DNA of 64,000 nt from Hyphomonadaceae bacterium UKL13-1 (GTDB taxonomy: Bacteria > Pseudomonadota > Alphaproteobacteria > Caulobacterales > Aquidulcibacteraceae). Below the pieces are notes generated by a model. It had not been told where the DNA came from and ran no database searches. It was given only the letters and a program-made list of their open reading frames with translations. Below are positions 22,444 through 32,578 of this stretch, in pieces. Position numbers and translations under genes: made by a program. How positions within the stretch are numbered: position 1 is the stretch's first letter; each line of letters opens with the position of its first letter. The stretch is from contig CP012156.1 of assembly GCA_001602435.1 (NCBI GenBank), positions 2,673,898-2,737,897 on the forward strand, read 5' to 3'.

Positions 22444-23088
22444 ATGACCCCTTCCCAAAGCCTGCCCCCAAAAGCCCCAAGCTTCAAAGTCCGTTCGCTC
22501 TCCTTGTTGCTGGTCTCCAGCTTGGCCTTGGTTGGTTGCGCCAGCACCAAAACTGCAAAGCCGCCTGTTGCTGAAACCACTGCCCCAATTGCCGCGTCGA
22601 ATTCAGAAGCGGCGTCGACGATGGCACCAACTGCGCCAGTTGCCAGTGCGCCTGTGGCCTCTGCCCCTCTGGCACCGGCGACTATGGCCGATACGTCTGG
22701 CCAATCTGAGACTTCGAATTCCGCTGAAAGCCTTTCGCCTTATGCCTCTTTGGCTGAAGCCGGTGAGCGCATCTTCTTCCCAACCGACCGTTTTGATTTG
22801 ACCGATGAAGCCCGCTCTATCCTGACCCGTCAGGCAGCTTGGATCAAAGCCAATCCCGGCAAGCGCGTCTTGATCGCTGGCAATTGCGATGAGCGCGGGA
22901 CACGTGAGTATAATTTGGCCCTGGGTGCACGCCGGGCCAGTGCCGCGCGCGACTTCTTGGCTGGCCTGGGTGTTGATACAGACCGGATCGAGACCGTTTC
23001 TTACGGCAAGGAGCGCCCCATTGATGAGCGGCCAAGCGCTGAAGGCTGGGCTGTGAACCGGAACGCGCAAACCATGTTGCTGGATTAA
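22444..23088 (+). CDS. pal: Peptidoglycan-associated lipoprotein Pal
   Basis: Outer-membrane lipoprotein that grips peptidoglycan. 214 aa with lipobox LVGC (Cys32), an Ala/Pro/Ser-rich spacer (about 36-90) and an OmpA-like domain containing NCDERGTREYNLALGARRA, which includes the Asp and Arg that bind diaminopimelate. The spacer is longer than in E. coli Pal. A strong ribosome site (TTAGGAG) precedes the ATG. Confidence 0.96.
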   Translation: MTPSQSLPPKAPSFKVRSLSLLLVSSLALVGCASTKTAKPPVAETTAPIAASNSEAASTMAPTAPVASAPVASAPLAPATMADTSGQSETSNSAESLSPYASLAEAGERIFFPTDRFDLTDEARSILTRQAAWIKANPGKRVLIAGNCDERGTREYNLALGARRASAARDFLAGLGVDTDRIETVSYGKERPIDERPSAEGWAVNRNAQTMLLD

Positions 23089-23090
23089 TC

Positions 23091-23993
23091 ATGGCCACCG
23101 CTCAAGTCGCCCCTCCGATCTTAGGCCAACTGGCAACCTTCCCCGGCAAGACGGCGCAGCGCCGTCTATGGGCTGAGGTGTGCTTAAGCGTGGTGATCAT
23201 AGGGGCAGGCTTGATGCTGCATGCTGAACCTGCTCTGGCGCAGGCACGCGGCGCAAACCCGCCCGTGCCTGCTGCTAAACCGGCCGGTCCAACGCCTGTA
23301 GCGGTGCCGCCAATCTCTGCCGAACCCATTTCGGCCCGCCTGATCATCCGCCTCGAACAAGTGGAGCGCCAAGCCGCCGAGCTGACGGGGCGGATTGAGG
23401 TTCTGGAAGCAGAGCTTGCCAAGCAGCAGACAGTCCATAAGCAATTGGTTCAGGAATTAGAGGCCGAGCGCGCGAACAAGGCCGCGATCAGTGAGAGTTC
23501 TGCGCGTGTGGCCGAAGTATCGACCGTGGAAAGTAGCCCCGCTGCTCCGCAAGAGGTGCAGGCCTTGGTCGGTGAAGCGCCACCTGCCCCTGCCCCGCCA
23601 CCGGGGGCAGAAGCCTTATTCAACGCGGCGCAATTAGCGCTCCAACGCGGAGATTATCTGACGGCTGAGACCAATCTGAACATGCTCGTCACCAATTTTC
23701 CAACCGCGCCAGAAGGCATTGAAGGCCGCTGGCTGCTGGGGGAAGCGCGTTATGTTCAGTCTGCTTGGGGCCCAGCTGCAGAAGCCTATCTGAGCTATTT
23801 GGATGCGGCCCCGCAAGGGCGACGCGCCTCGGAATCCTTGGTGCGCTTGGCAGGGGCCTTTGGTCAGTTGGGCAATACCAAGATGCGATGCTCCGCGCTT
23901 GGCGAATACAAGCGCCGGACGCCCAATCCGGATGCAACGCTGAAGGCGCGGGCAGACGCTGAAGCGGCGCGATCGCCATGCCCGACCACGTAG
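23091..23993 (+). CDS. cpoB: Tol-Pal coordinator CpoB (YbgF)
   Basis: Periplasmic protein that couples Tol-Pal constriction to peptidoglycan synthesis. 300 aa: a long signal segment (about 25-51), a coiled coil (about 80-125, LEQVERQAAELTGRIEVLEAE), a Pro/Ala linker and TPR repeats (about 165-290, LFNAAQLALQRGDYLTAETN). It starts 2 bp after pal and its 3' end overlaps tilS by 16 bp. Confidence 0.92.
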   Translation: MATAQVAPPILGQLATFPGKTAQRRLWAEVCLSVVIIGAGLMLHAEPALAQARGANPPVPAAKPAGPTPVAVPPISAEPISARLIIRLEQVERQAAELTGRIEVLEAELAKQQTVHKQLVQELEAERANKAAISESSARVAEVSTVESSPAAPQEVQALVGEAPPAPAPPPGAEALFNAAQLALQRGDYLTAETNLNMLVTNFPTAPEGIEGRWLLGEARYVQSAWGPAAEAYLSYLDAAPQGRRASESLVRLAGAFGQLGNTKMRCSALGEYKRRTPNPDATLKARADAEAARSPCPTT

Positions 23994-25117
23994 CGGGCAA
24001 GGGCGCGGAATACCCCGCCTCTAGCCCAATCGGTCAGGCACTTCCCGACATTTTCGCAAAGCTCGACCGCTGGCGACAGGACTTTGGGTCGCCTCTGCTG
24101 ATCGCCGTGTCCGGCGGTGGTGACAGCATGGCTTTGTGCCGGATGGCAAGCCTATGGGCCAAGGCCTCTGGTGCATCTGTTCATGCCGTTTCGATTGATC
24201 ACGGCTTACGGCCAGGTTCAGCCGATGAAGCCGCCCAAGCCATTGCGTGGGCGCGCGCACTTGGCCTTCCCGGCGAAGTCGTTCGGCTAGATGATCGACC
24301 CGCACAGGGCGGCCTGCAAGCTTGGGCACGCCAAGCCCGCTATCAAGCTTTGGCATCTGTCGCCAGACGCGTAGGGACCAAACTGATCCTTATTGGCCAT
24401 ACGTGGGACGACCAAGTTGAGACGATTTGTTGGCGCCTCGCGCGGCAATCTGGTTTGGACGGTTTGGCTGGTATCGCAGAAATCGCCATCAATCCCTTTG
24501 CCCCGCTTGAGGCCCCAAACCTGCTGGGACGACCCCTTTTGGGGCTGAAACGCGCCGAATTGCGTGCTTGGCTATTGCGAGAAGGGCAAGCTTGGCTGGA
24601 AGATGAGAGCAATCAAAATCTAGACTTTGCCCGAATCCGTACCCGCAAATTGGTGGGTGAGATGGCCGCACAAGAGGTAGATCTCGAACGTTTCATCCGC
24701 CTCGCGGCCACAGCCGACGCGCTACGAAAAGCACAAGAGCAAGCCACATTGGACCTTCTCAAGCGCTCTACCCTATTCCCATCGCCGGCAGGGTGGCATT
24801 TAGATGCCGCTACTTTTTTAGCTGCAGAGCCTGTGGTCGCCGAACGTGCCTTAGGCTGGTTGATCTATAGCCTCACCCAAGCTGACCACCCGCCAGAGGC
24901 CGACAAACTGGGCCGTTTGCGCGCCGGCCTCCTCGCAAACCCAACCCAACGCAGAACCCTTGGCGGCGTTGTTGTCGCGCGAAAAGGTGACGCACTTTTG
25001 CTGATGCCCGCCCCGCCTCGGCGCGGACAAATCGCCTGCCTGAGACCAACAGCACAGAGCCTATGGGCACGACTTTTTGCCGTTTCACGTCAACCACACG
25101 AATTTGTAACCCAATAA
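23978..25117 (+). CDS. tilS: tRNA(Ile)-lysidine synthase
   Basis: Modifies C34 of the CAU-anticodon tRNA-Ile to lysidine so that it reads AUA. 379 aa with the PP-loop SGGGDS at 45-50, the conserved SIDHGLRPGSADEA and LIGHTWDDQVET motifs, and a short C-terminal region. The overlap with cpoB and the following ftsH match the standard alphaproteobacterial order. Confidence 0.95.
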   Translation: MPDHVAGKGAEYPASSPIGQALPDIFAKLDRWRQDFGSPLLIAVSGGGDSMALCRMASLWAKASGASVHAVSIDHGLRPGSADEAAQAIAWARALGLPGEVVRLDDRPAQGGLQAWARQARYQALASVARRVGTKLILIGHTWDDQVETICWRLARQSGLDGLAGIAEIAINPFAPLEAPNLLGRPLLGLKRAELRAWLLREGQAWLEDESNQNLDFARIRTRKLVGEMAAQEVDLERFIRLAATADALRKAQEQATLDLLKRSTLFPSPAGWHLDAATFLAAEPVVAERALGWLIYSLTQADHPPEADKLGRLRAGLLANPTQRRTLGGVVVARKGDALLLMPAPPRRGQIACLRPTAQSLWARLFAVSRQPHEFVTQ

Positions 25118-25250
25118 AAGCGAATTCGCGCAGAAGACGGGCTTACATGATTGGATTGAACGACTATGTTAGACTCACCGGCTCCCAAAAAATGGGGCAT
25201 GGTGATCGATCATCCCCCATAAGGGGCGGTGATTTCAGAAAGAGATAACG

Positions 25251-27170
25251 ATGAAGCTGCGCGATCTTGCAATCTGGGGATTTTTGGCTTTGGCACTGGT
25301 GACAGTGTTCACCTTAATGAACCGTCCCTCCCCATCTGCCTCGATGACGACGATGGCCTATTCGACCCTATTGACCGAAGTGGACAATGGGCGGGTCAAG
25401 GAAGTCACCATCATTGGCGACCAAGCACGTGGCCGCTTACAAGACGACAAAACCTTTGTCGCCATGGTCCCGTCTCAAGCGACCGATTTCGTGTCACGGC
25501 TAGAGAAGGCCAATGTCGAAATTCGCGCGGAATCTGTGCCACGCACGCCTTTCTTGAGCGCGTTGATCGCGAACTTGTTGCCGTTGCTGATCATGGTCGG
25601 CCTGTGGTTCTTCCTGATGCGCCAGATGTCTGGCGGCGGCGGTAAGGGCGGCGCGATGGGCTTTGGTAAGTCCAAGGCAAAGCTTTTGACCGAAAACAAG
25701 AACAAAGTGACCTTTGACGATGTCGCCGGCATTGATGAAGCGCGTGAGGAATTGCAAGAAGTCGTCGATTTCTTGAAAGACCCATCGAAGTTCCAGCGCT
25801 TGGGCGGTAAAATCCCTAAAGGCGCGCTGTTGGTTGGCCCGCCAGGTACCGGTAAAACCCTAACCGCACGTGCGGTTGCCGGCGAAGCCAATGTGCCTTT
25901 CTTCACCATTTCAGGTTCTGACTTTGTGGAAATGTTTGTGGGCGTCGGCGCAAGTCGGGTACGCGACATGTTCGAGCAAGCCAAGAAGAATGCGCCTTGC
26001 ATCATCTTCATCGACGAAATCGACGCGGTCGGTCGCCATCGTGGTGCCGGTCTTGGCGGCGGCAATGATGAGCGTGAGCAGACTTTGAACCAGCTCTTGG
26101 TCGAGATGGATGGTTTTGAAGCCAATGAAGGCATCATCATCATTGCCGCGACCAACCGCCCCGACGTATTGGACCCAGCTTTGTTGCGTCCGGGCCGTTT
26201 TGACCGTCAAGTCACCGTCGGCCTGCCAGACATCTCGGGTCGTGAGAAGGTCTTGAAAGTTCACATGCGCAATGTGCCTTTGTCGTCGGATGTCGACGCG
26301 AAGACCATCGCGCGCGGTTGCCCCGGCTTCTCCGGTGCTGACTTGATGAACCTCGTCAATGAAGCTGCCCTTCTGGCTGCCCGCCGTGGCCGCCGTCTGG
26401 TCACCATGCAAGAGTTCGAAGACGCCAAGGACAAAATCCTGATGGGCGTTGAGCGCAAGACCATGGCAATGACGATCGAAGAAAAGAGCCTGACGGCCTA
26501 TCATGAAGGCGGCCATGCCTTGGTCGCTTTGACCGTGCCCCACACCGACCCAGTCCACAAAGCCACCATCATTCCACGTGGCCGCGCCTTGGGCATGGTG
26601 ATGCAATTGCCAGAGCGGGACAAATTGTCCTTCAGCTATCGCCAGATGATGAGCCGCTTGGCCGTTATGATGGGTGGTCGCGTTGCCGAGGAGTTGATCT
26701 TTGGCAAGGACGCCATCACTTCGGGTGCCTCATCCGACATCGAGCAAGCAACCCGCTTGGCCCGTGCGATGGTCACCCGTTGGGGCTTCTCAGACGAATT
26801 GGGTACGGTTGCTTACGGTGAGAACCAAGAAGAAGTCTTCTTGGGCCACTCAGTCTCGCGCACGCAAAATGTGTCGGAAGCCACCGCTCAAACCATCGAC
26901 AAAGAGGTTCGTCGCCTTGTCGAGTGGGGTAATGCGGAAGCAACCCGCATCTTGACCGAGCGTCGAGCTGATTTGGAAGTCTTGGCGCAGGGCTTGTTGG
27001 AATTTGAAACCCTGTCAGGCGAGGAAATCAAAACCTTGCTCGAAGGTGGCTCCATCAAGCGCGACGATGCCGTGACACGCCCACCGGCTGGACCTTCTTC
27101 TGCCTTGCCAACCATTGGCAAGAAAAGTGGGGGGACAACCTCAACTGGTCCGGAACCTTCCCCAGCCTAA
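25251..27170 (+). CDS. ftsH: Membrane AAA+ zinc protease FtsH
   Basis: Degrades membrane and regulatory proteins such as LpxC and sigma-32 in other species. 639 aa: membrane helices near 5-22 and 102-119 flank a periplasmic loop; a Gly-rich linker leads into the AAA domain with Walker A GPPGTGKT at 196-203, Walker [12 protein letters not shown] and the second region of homology; the zinc site HEGGH is at 418-422. A strong terminator follows. Confidence 0.98.
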   Translation: MKLRDLAIWGFLALALVTVFTLMNRPSPSASMTTMAYSTLLTEVDNGRVKEVTIIGDQARGRLQDDKTFVAMVPSQATDFVSRLEKANVEIRAESVPRTPFLSALIANLLPLLIMVGLWFFLMRQMSGGGGKGGAMGFGKSKAKLLTENKNKVTFDDVAGIDEAREELQEVVDFLKDPSKFQRLGGKIPKGALLVGPPGTGKTLTARAVAGEANVPFFTISGSDFVEMFVGVGASRVRDMFEQAKKNAPCIIFIDEIDAVGRHRGAGLGGGNDEREQTLNQLLVEMDGFEANEGIIIIAATNRPDVLDPALLRPGRFDRQVTVGLPDISGREKVLKVHMRNVPLSSDVDAKTIARGCPGFSGADLMNLVNEAALLAARRGRRLVTMQEFEDAKDKILMGVERKTMAMTIEEKSLTAYHEGGHALVALTVPHTDPVHKATIIPRGRALGMVMQLPERDKLSFSYRQMMSRLAVMMGGRVAEELIFGKDAITSGASSDIEQATRLARAMVTRWGFSDELGTVAYGENQEEVFLGHSVSRTQNVSEATAQTIDKEVRRLVEWGNAEATRILTERRADLEVLAQGLLEFETLSGEEIKTLLEGGSIKRDDAVTRPPAGPSSALPTIGKKSGGTTSTGPEPSPA

Positions 27171-27177
27171 ACCAATC

Positions 27178-27209
27178 AAAACCCCTTCCAGATTTGGGAG
27201 GGGTTTTTT
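27178..27209 (+). terminator. ftsH rho-independent terminator
   Basis: A 12-bp stem (AAAACCCCTTCC with GGGAGGGGTTTT, one G-U pair), a 6-nt loop and a run of six T. It sits 8 bp after the ftsH stop and closes the tilS/ftsH unit. Confidence 0.93.
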
Positions 27210-27236
27210 GTAAGTAGAATGTGAAGCGAGGACGCC

Positions 27237-27530
27237 ATGGCGCGCGATTTAACTAAATTCACCCCCGACGAAGCGGTCGCCAAACTTTCAGGCTGGCAAG
27301 AAGTTGCCGGGCGTGCCGCGATTGAAAAAACCTATAATTTCGCCGACTTCAAACAGGCTTTTGGCTGGATGACACGCGTGGCCTTGAAGGCAGAGCAGAT
27401 GGATCATCACCCGGAGTGGTTCAACGTCTATGCCAAAGTCCATGTCCTTTTGGCCACCCATGATGCCGATGGCGTAACGAACTTAGACGTCGAATTGGCC
27501 AGCTTTATGGATGCCTGTGCGGGAAACTGA
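27237..27530 (+). CDS. phhB: Pterin-4a-carbinolamine dehydratase
   Basis: Recycles the tetrahydrobiopterin cofactor of aromatic amino-acid hydroxylases. 97 aa with the catalytic MDHHPEW motif, a central VYAKVHVLLATHD strand and GVTNLDVELASFMD at the end. No phenylalanine hydroxylase gene is in the window. It is a short single gene between the ftsH terminator and ftsK. Confidence 0.92.
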   Translation: MARDLTKFTPDEAVAKLSGWQEVAGRAAIEKTYNFADFKQAFGWMTRVALKAEQMDHHPEWFNVYAKVHVLLATHDADGVTNLDVELASFMDACAGN

Positions 27531-27657
27531 GAATCACGACCTCTAATTTCAGAAAAAAAGAGTTAATTTAACTCGGTGATAACCACGCAAACCCTTTTAA
27601 TCCCTTAGGACATTCGGGCCCCTTAGGCCCTTTGCTATTGGCTTATGGGATTGTGAC

Positions 27658-30099
27658 ATGGGTGCGCGCACACGGTCAAAGTTAGATACCTTGCATTGGC
27701 GCCAGCGCGTGACGCGTGATGGGCTGTTGGGCGCTGGCATTCTTGGCGGTACCGTCATGAGCCTCGCGACCATGACCTTTAATGCGCAAGACCCCAGCTG
27801 GAATGTGTCGGGCAGCGACAAGACCTCCAATTGGCTGGGCGAACCTGGTGCCAATTTGGCCGACTTTATGTTGCAACTGCTTGGCATCGCCATCATCCCC
27901 GCGCTTTTGGCCCTGATTGCCTTTTGTTTCCTGGCCTTGCTGCGAGGCCCTGGTGGTGTGCCGCGTTTGCGCCTTCGCGCTTGGCTGGCAGCCCTTGGTG
28001 TTGTGATGTTTGCCGCGGCCGTATCGGGCCTGCCCCATGCGCCATCTTGGCCGATGCGAACAGGCCTTGGTGGCCTGATTGGTGATAGCATCCTGCACAT
28101 ACTCGCTATGCCGTTTGCCGGCGCGCAAAGCGGTGAAGGCTTTGGTGCCGTAATCGCTTTTGCCGTGGCGATTGCCTGCGGCATCGTCGCGATGCAGCTG
28201 AAGCGGAATGATATCGATGCGGCCATTGATGCAGCTACTTATGGCTGGGCCAGCCTGCGGGTTGCTGCTGATGATGTGATGGCGCGCTTTGGTGGGGCCA
28301 AAGCCCCCGCGCGCAAACCAGTCTCCAGCGCCCGCAAAAAGTCTGAGCGGCCCGTGACCTCGCGTGACATTGATCCCCATGATGTGGCCTCGATCGCCGC
28401 CCGCTTTGCCCCGACAGATGCCAAGGCCGGTGTGGCGCGCGATGTCTGGCGGGAGCCAGAGGTCCATACCACCACCTATGAAGCACCCGGCTATCCCGCT
28501 GGCGATATCCCGATAGAGCGGCCCAAAAGCCCCAAGCAATCCGAGCGCGCCGGCCGTGAAGCCCAAGGCGTCCTGCCCATGTATCCTGCCGGGCCAGACT
28601 TCGAACTGCCGCGCCTCGACTTGCTCGCCAAGCCAAAGCCGCGCGTTGCCCATCATGATGAGGCTGGCCTCAAGCAAAATGCCCGCCTGCTGATGACGGT
28701 GTTGAGCGACTTTGGCGTGAAGGGTGAAATCCTCAACGTGCGCCCCGGCCCCGTCGTCACCCTCTATGAGCTGGAGCCTGCAGCCGGGGTGAAATCGGCC
28801 CGTGTCATCGGTTTGGCTGATGATGTGGCGCGCTCTATGTCGGTGCAAGCCTGCCGCATCGCCGTGGTGCCCGGCCGCAATGCCATCGGCATCGAACTCC
28901 CCAATGCGCGGCGCGAGACAGTGTATCTGCGCGACCTCTTATCCACCAATGACTATGAAAGTGGTCGCCAAGAGCTGCCTCTGGCACTGGGCGAAACCAT
29001 TGGCGGCGAGCCTTCGGTGGCCGACCTTGCCCGTATGCCCCACTTGCTGATCGCAGGCACCACCGGCTCGGGTAAGTCGGTTGGCATCAATGCGATGATC
29101 CTGTCGCTTCTCTATAAGATGACGCCGCAGCAGTGCCGCTTCATCATGATCGACCCCAAAATGCTGGAATTGTCGGTCTATGACGGCATTCCCCATCTGC
29201 TCGCCCCGGTTGTGACCGACCCGAAGAAGGCTGTCGCCGCACTCAAATGGGCTGTGCGGGAGATGGAAGATCGCTACCGTAAAATGAGCAAAATCGGCGT
29301 GCGCAATATTGGTGGCTATAATCAGCGCGCGGCTGAAGCCCAAGCCAAGAACGAGACCTTCTCGCGCACCATGCAAACAGGCTGGGACCGCGAAACCGGC
29401 AAGCCCATCTATGAGACCGAGACCTTCGAGCTCGACCACATGCCCTATATCGTTGTGGTGATCGACGAAATGGCCGATCTGATGCTGGTTGCGGGCAAGG
29501 ACATCGAAGGCGCGGTGCAGCGCCTTGCGCAAATGGCCCGTGCGGCAGGCATTCACTTGATCATGGCGACACAACGCCCTTCGGTCGATGTAATCACCGG
29601 CACGATCAAGGCCAATTTCCCGACCCGTATCTCCTACTCCGTGACCTCGAAGATCGACAGCCGCACCATTCTGGGTGAACAAGGTGCCGAACAGCTCTTG
29701 GGCCAAGGCGATCTGCTTTACATGGCGCAAGGCGGAAAAATGCGCCGCTTGCATGGCCCGTTTGTCGCCGACAAGGAAGTGGAAGAAATCGTCGCCAGCC
29801 TGAAGGCGCAAGGCGCACCTGAGTATTTCGACGAAATCACGGCCGATGCCGACGAGGACAATCCCTATGCCGACGGGGCCGATCTGGACGGCATGGCAGG
29901 CTCTGGCAATGACTTGTTCGACCGCGCCGTCGCCATTGTTGCGCGCGACCGCAAGGCCTCAACCTCCTACCTGCAGCGCCGCCTATCCTTGGGCTATAAT
30001 CGCGCCGCCAGCTTGATTGAACGCATGGAACAAGAAGGCATGATCAGCCCACCCAACCATGCCGGCAAGCGCGAAATCCTGCTGCCCGATCACGGGTGA
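27658..30099 (+). CDS. ftsK: DNA translocase FtsK
   Basis: Septal motor that pumps chromosome ends and activates XerCD at dif. 813 aa: four N-terminal membrane helices (about 22-175), a short Pro/Lys-rich linker, the alpha/beta RecA-like motor with Walker A GTTGSGKS at 467-474 and Walker [13 protein letters not shown], and a C-terminal winged-helix gamma domain (about 750-813) for reading KOPS. The upstream gap holds a small palindrome GAGTTAA-T-TTAACTC (27560-27574) of unknown role. Confidence 0.97.
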   Translation: MGARTRSKLDTLHWRQRVTRDGLLGAGILGGTVMSLATMTFNAQDPSWNVSGSDKTSNWLGEPGANLADFMLQLLGIAIIPALLALIAFCFLALLRGPGGVPRLRLRAWLAALGVVMFAAAVSGLPHAPSWPMRTGLGGLIGDSILHILAMPFAGAQSGEGFGAVIAFAVAIACGIVAMQLKRNDIDAAIDAATYGWASLRVAADDVMARFGGAKAPARKPVSSARKKSERPVTSRDIDPHDVASIAARFAPTDAKAGVARDVWREPEVHTTTYEAPGYPAGDIPIERPKSPKQSERAGREAQGVLPMYPAGPDFELPRLDLLAKPKPRVAHHDEAGLKQNARLLMTVLSDFGVKGEILNVRPGPVVTLYELEPAAGVKSARVIGLADDVARSMSVQACRIAVVPGRNAIGIELPNARRETVYLRDLLSTNDYESGRQELPLALGETIGGEPSVADLARMPHLLIAGTTGSGKSVGINAMILSLLYKMTPQQCRFIMIDPKMLELSVYDGIPHLLAPVVTDPKKAVAALKWAVREMEDRYRKMSKIGVRNIGGYNQRAAEAQAKNETFSRTMQTGWDRETGKPIYETETFELDHMPYIVVVIDEMADLMLVAGKDIEGAVQRLAQMARAAGIHLIMATQRPSVDVITGTIKANFPTRISYSVTSKIDSRTILGEQGAEQLLGQGDLLYMAQGGKMRRLHGPFVADKEVEEIVASLKAQGAPEYFDEITADADEDNPYADGADLDGMAGSGNDLFDRAVAIVARDRKASTSYLQRRLSLGYNRAASLIERMEQEGMISPPNHAGKREILLPDHG

Positions 30100-30127
30100 G
30101 AAGGCCTAGGCCAAAGGTGCAGCTCGG

Positions 30128-30814
30128 ATGAGACAGCGATCTCTTCTGCTAGTTTTGCCTATGGCCCTAGCAATCGCAACTTATGCGCCCAAGGCACCGG
30201 ATAGCACGGGAGCCCAAGTCAGCGCCAGCGACAACCAGCCCGCCCTATTCCGCCATTGGCTAAGCCGCGAGCCCAGTCGCGCAGCAGAATTTGCAGATTT
30301 TGAACGCTTTCTGATACGGGAAAAAGTCGACGGCATTTTGCCGGCCTGGTCCCTCCTCTGGGTGGATCGCCATCTCGCAAGCCGAAAATGTCCAACCGAG
30401 CCATTCGTGCTACCTCCGAAGGAACAGTGGCCGAAGCTCGTCCCCACGCTCAAACTCATTCGTGACCACGTCCAGCCTTCGATTGGACCCGTGGAAGTTG
30501 TTTCTGGTTTTCGCACAAAAGGCTTCAATGCCTGTATCGGTGGCGCATCTCGCAGCGCCCATCTGCAATTTGGTGCGCTCGACTTGATCCCCGTCAACCC
30601 AGCCAAGGCCCCACATGAGCCCTACAAAAGCCTATGCCGCATGTGGCGTACAACACCCACAACTTTAGCTCTTGGTTTGGGTGCCTATTATGACCCTGAT
30701 TACGTGGGGCCGCGAGGTAGACAGCGCTTTCACATCGACACGTTTGGGAAGCGAACTTGGGGCTTTGGTTATGGGGCGAAGACGAGCTTTTGCCTCGATG
30801 ACAGAAGCCGCTAG
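30128..30814 (+). CDS. M15-type D-Ala-D-Ala carboxypeptidase-like protein
   Basis: Predicted exported zinc peptidase acting on peptidoglycan cross-bridges. 228 aa with an N-terminal signal segment and the peptidase M15 layout: VEVVSGFRTKGFN near 122-134, SRSAHLQFGALDL with His145 and Asp152, and RFHIDTFGKRTWG with His202 and Asp204. It starts 28 bp after ftsK and probably shares its transcript, which fits a role at the division septum. Confidence 0.78.
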   Translation: MRQRSLLLVLPMALAIATYAPKAPDSTGAQVSASDNQPALFRHWLSREPSRAAEFADFERFLIREKVDGILPAWSLLWVDRHLASRKCPTEPFVLPPKEQWPKLVPTLKLIRDHVQPSIGPVEVVSGFRTKGFNACIGGASRSAHLQFGALDLIPVNPAKAPHEPYKSLCRMWRTTPTTLALGLGAYYDPDYVGPRGRQRFHIDTFGKRTWGFGYGAKTSFCLDDRSR

Positions 30815-30926
30815 TCCACTTGTAAATCGCCAAAAGGGCGCCTTGCGTCAAAAAACTCAGCTTTGGGCCGATTTCACAGAAGCACGTGCCTTCAAATCTC
30901 CTTACAAAGTAGTCAAAAGGACTTCC

Positions 30927-31550
30927 ATGAACAGACGTCACCTACTTCTTGCCGGACTTATCGGCCTGTTGCCAGCCATGGCGCAAGCGCAAGCCCTTTC
31001 GGGTGCCCAGCGCACCGCTGCGATTGCCTCGCTGACCCAGTCAATCAATGCGATCACCCGCATTCAGGGCCGGTTCCTGCAGACCAATCCAGACGGCAGC
31101 ACGGTCGGCGGGCGTTTCTGGTTGCAGCGGCCCGGGAAGGTGCGGTTTGAATATGACGCGCCGTCGCCGCTTTTGCTGATTTCCGATGGCGCGACGGTCA
31201 GCCTGCAAGATCGCCGCTTGCGCACGACCGACCGCTACCCCCTGCGCAAGACTCCGCTCTATTTCCTCCTCAAAGCGAATGTGAGCTTGGAAAAGGACGT
31301 GCTGGTCTCCGGCGTGGAAAAGCGCGGCGGAATGACGATTATGGCGGTGCGCGACAAAGCCCGTCAGGCCGATGGTGAATTGACCATCATTTATGACGAC
31401 ACGGCCAATCAATTGCGCGAATGGGCCATTGCCGACCGTCAAGGTCGGGTGACGCGCGTGCGCTTGGTTGAAGCCAATACGGGTGCGGCGATCAATCAGA
31501 GCCTGTTTGCTACCCCAGGCCCCACCCGCAAATACGATCCCAAGAACTAA
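30927..31550 (+). CDS. lolA: Outer-membrane lipoprotein carrier LolA
   Basis: Periplasmic chaperone that ferries lipoproteins from LolCDE to the outer membrane. The ATG at 30927 gives 207 aa with a signal peptide MNRRHLLLAGLIGLLPAMAQA, then SLTQSINAITRIQGRFLQ and GGRFWLQRPGKVRFEY, the LolA hallmark. An in-frame extension of 85 codons upstream would overlap the peptidase gene and lacks sense as coding. ftsK followed by lolA is a usual alphaproteobacterial pair. Confidence 0.93.
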   Translation: MNRRHLLLAGLIGLLPAMAQAQALSGAQRTAAIASLTQSINAITRIQGRFLQTNPDGSTVGGRFWLQRPGKVRFEYDAPSPLLLISDGATVSLQDRRLRTTDRYPLRKTPLYFLLKANVSLEKDVLVSGVEKRGGMTIMAVRDKARQADGELTIIYDDTANQLREWAIADRQGRVTRVRLVEANTGAAINQSLFATPGPTRKYDPKN

Positions 31551-31562
31551 AGCTCGCGGAAT

Positions 31563-31633
31563 TGTGACAATTGAGTCACACGCAACAATTAAATACTTTT
31601 AATCTTGCTTTTGTTTTGGAATGTGTCTATCTT
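31563..31633 (+). promoter_or_regulatory. Promoter with upstream palindromic operator
   Basis: TGTGAC-N6-GTCACA (31563-31580) is a perfect palindrome of the CRP/FNR general type but with slightly different spacing. It is followed by a sigma-70-like promoter: TTGCTT at 31605-31610, a 17-nt spacer and TATCTT at 31628-31633. Transcription would start near 31640, just before a short RNA ending at a terminator. Confidence 0.6.
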
Positions 31634-31639
31634 GCCACT

Positions 31640-31790
31640 CATGGATGCAGCACATCCGGACTGGCGTCGTCCCCCCGCTCTCAGTTCCGGTGCAGCGTCC
31701 ATATCGCCGGCTTTCTCCCCGGCGCAGACCCGGCGTGCCCTGCGCTGATCGTCTGAACGCCCGGCCTTCATGGTCGGGCGTTTGACGTTT
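31640..31790 (+). ncRNA. Candidate small RNA or leaderless mini-gene
   Basis: About 150 nt between a promoter and a terminator, after lolA and convergent with the next gene. It contains C-rich stretches that look single-stranded (CGTCGTCCCCCC, CTTTCTCCCC), as seen in anti-Shine-Dalgarno sRNAs of alphaproteobacteria. It also contains an ORF starting with the ATG at 31641, almost at the predicted 5' end (35 aa, MDAAHPDWRRPP ... to the TGA at 31746-31748). I recognise neither an RNA family nor the peptide; 4.5S RNA motifs are absent. Confidence 0.5.
31756..31790 (+). terminator. Terminator of the candidate small RNA
   Basis: AACGCCCGGCC, a 5-nt loop, then GGTCGGGCGTT, followed by TTTGACGTTTT-type T-rich sequence. 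One position pairs as G-U only when read on the plus strand and is a mismatch on the minus strand, which supports plus-strand transcription. Confidence 0.75.
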
Positions 31791-31801
31791 TAGGCCTCCG
31801 G

Positions 31802-32485
31802 CTAGAACGGTTTCACCGCTCCAAAGAAGGCCGTGGTGGCAATCCCGATCCAATAGCAATAAGCAATCAGGCGACCGCGTCCGATGGAGATTTCCAATTG
31901 TGTCTGGGCGGCTTGATTCGGCCCTTCGGCGAGCACGCGGAACAAAGTCGTCCATTCCCGCATGATGAAGCGCAGGCCCAAGCCAAACACCAGCATCAAG
32001 GCATAGGTGAACATTTTGGCGGGATACCAGTAAGAGCCCGTCTCAATCGCCAAGGGCCCATGGCCAAAAAATGCCAAGATCGACACCGCAAACAAGGCGG
32101 GGATCAACACAAAGCGGACTTTCTCATCCAGCTTCGTCAAGGCAATGCCCACGTCCGTCTCGCGCTTGAAAAAGGCTGCCCAACACAGCGCCAGCCAAGA
32201 CAGCGCCAAAATCCACATCACGGCCAGGCCGATGCCATCCAAGAAGGGCACGAAGCCATAGAGATGGCCCATATGCAGACCGAGCGGCAGAAGCAGGATG
32301 ATGCCCGTTCGCGCCAAAATATCGATGCGATAGGCGGTCTCCATATGACGGCGACGCTCGTCCAAGCTAAGGTCGCGATTGGTCACATGGTAAGAGGTTT
32401 GGAATACGCCCCATTCGCCACCCAACCAATAGACCATGGCCAATATGTGCAGCCAGCGAACCACATCGACTTCATTGATGACCAT
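31802..32485 (-). CDS. Integral membrane protein, CopD-like, unknown role
   Basis: 227 aa with about five membrane helices. It opens with EVDVVRWLHILAMVYWLGGEWG and has other helix-embedded His and Trp residues, as in CopD/DUF-type haem- or copper-binding membrane proteins. I do not recognise it beyond that. It is the last gene of a minus-strand group, though 93 bp separate it from the oxidoreductase upstream, and a possible operator lies in that gap. Confidence 0.55.
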   Translation of the reverse strand: MVINEVDVVRWLHILAMVYWLGGEWGVFQTSYHVTNRDLSLDERRRHMETAYRIDILARTGIILLLPLGLHMGHLYGFVPFLDGIGLAVMWILALSWLALCWAAFFKRETDVGIALTKLDEKVRFVLIPALFAVSILAFFGHGPLAIETGSYWYPAKMFTYALMLVFGLGLRFIMREWTTLFRVLAEGPNQAAQTQLEISIGRGRLIAYCYWIGIATTAFFGAVKPF

Positions 32486-32534
32486 GTTTTCCCCTCCAGC
32501 CTACCAAGGCACAGTTTCGAAACATAGTTTAAAT

Positions 32535-32543
32535 GATATATCC
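32535..32543. promoter_or_regulatory. GATATATCC box, copy 1
   Basis: GATATATCC at 32535-32543, about 50 bp upstream of the CopD-like gene, is the reverse complement of a box at 34497-34505. The flanks also agree when inverted (AAAAGGATATATCATTT against AATGGATATATCTTTT). This suggests one regulator acting on both promoters. Confidence 0.35.
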
Positions 32544-32578
32544 TTTTGCACAAGCGACAAAAGAGCGCACCTTGGCTG

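Noticed and set aside
27560..27574. Palindrome GAGTTAA-T-TTAACTC before ftsK as a CtrA box
   Set aside because: CtrA boxes need TTAA-N7-TTAA; the spacing here is 1 bp. It may be a weak terminator of phhB or another operator.
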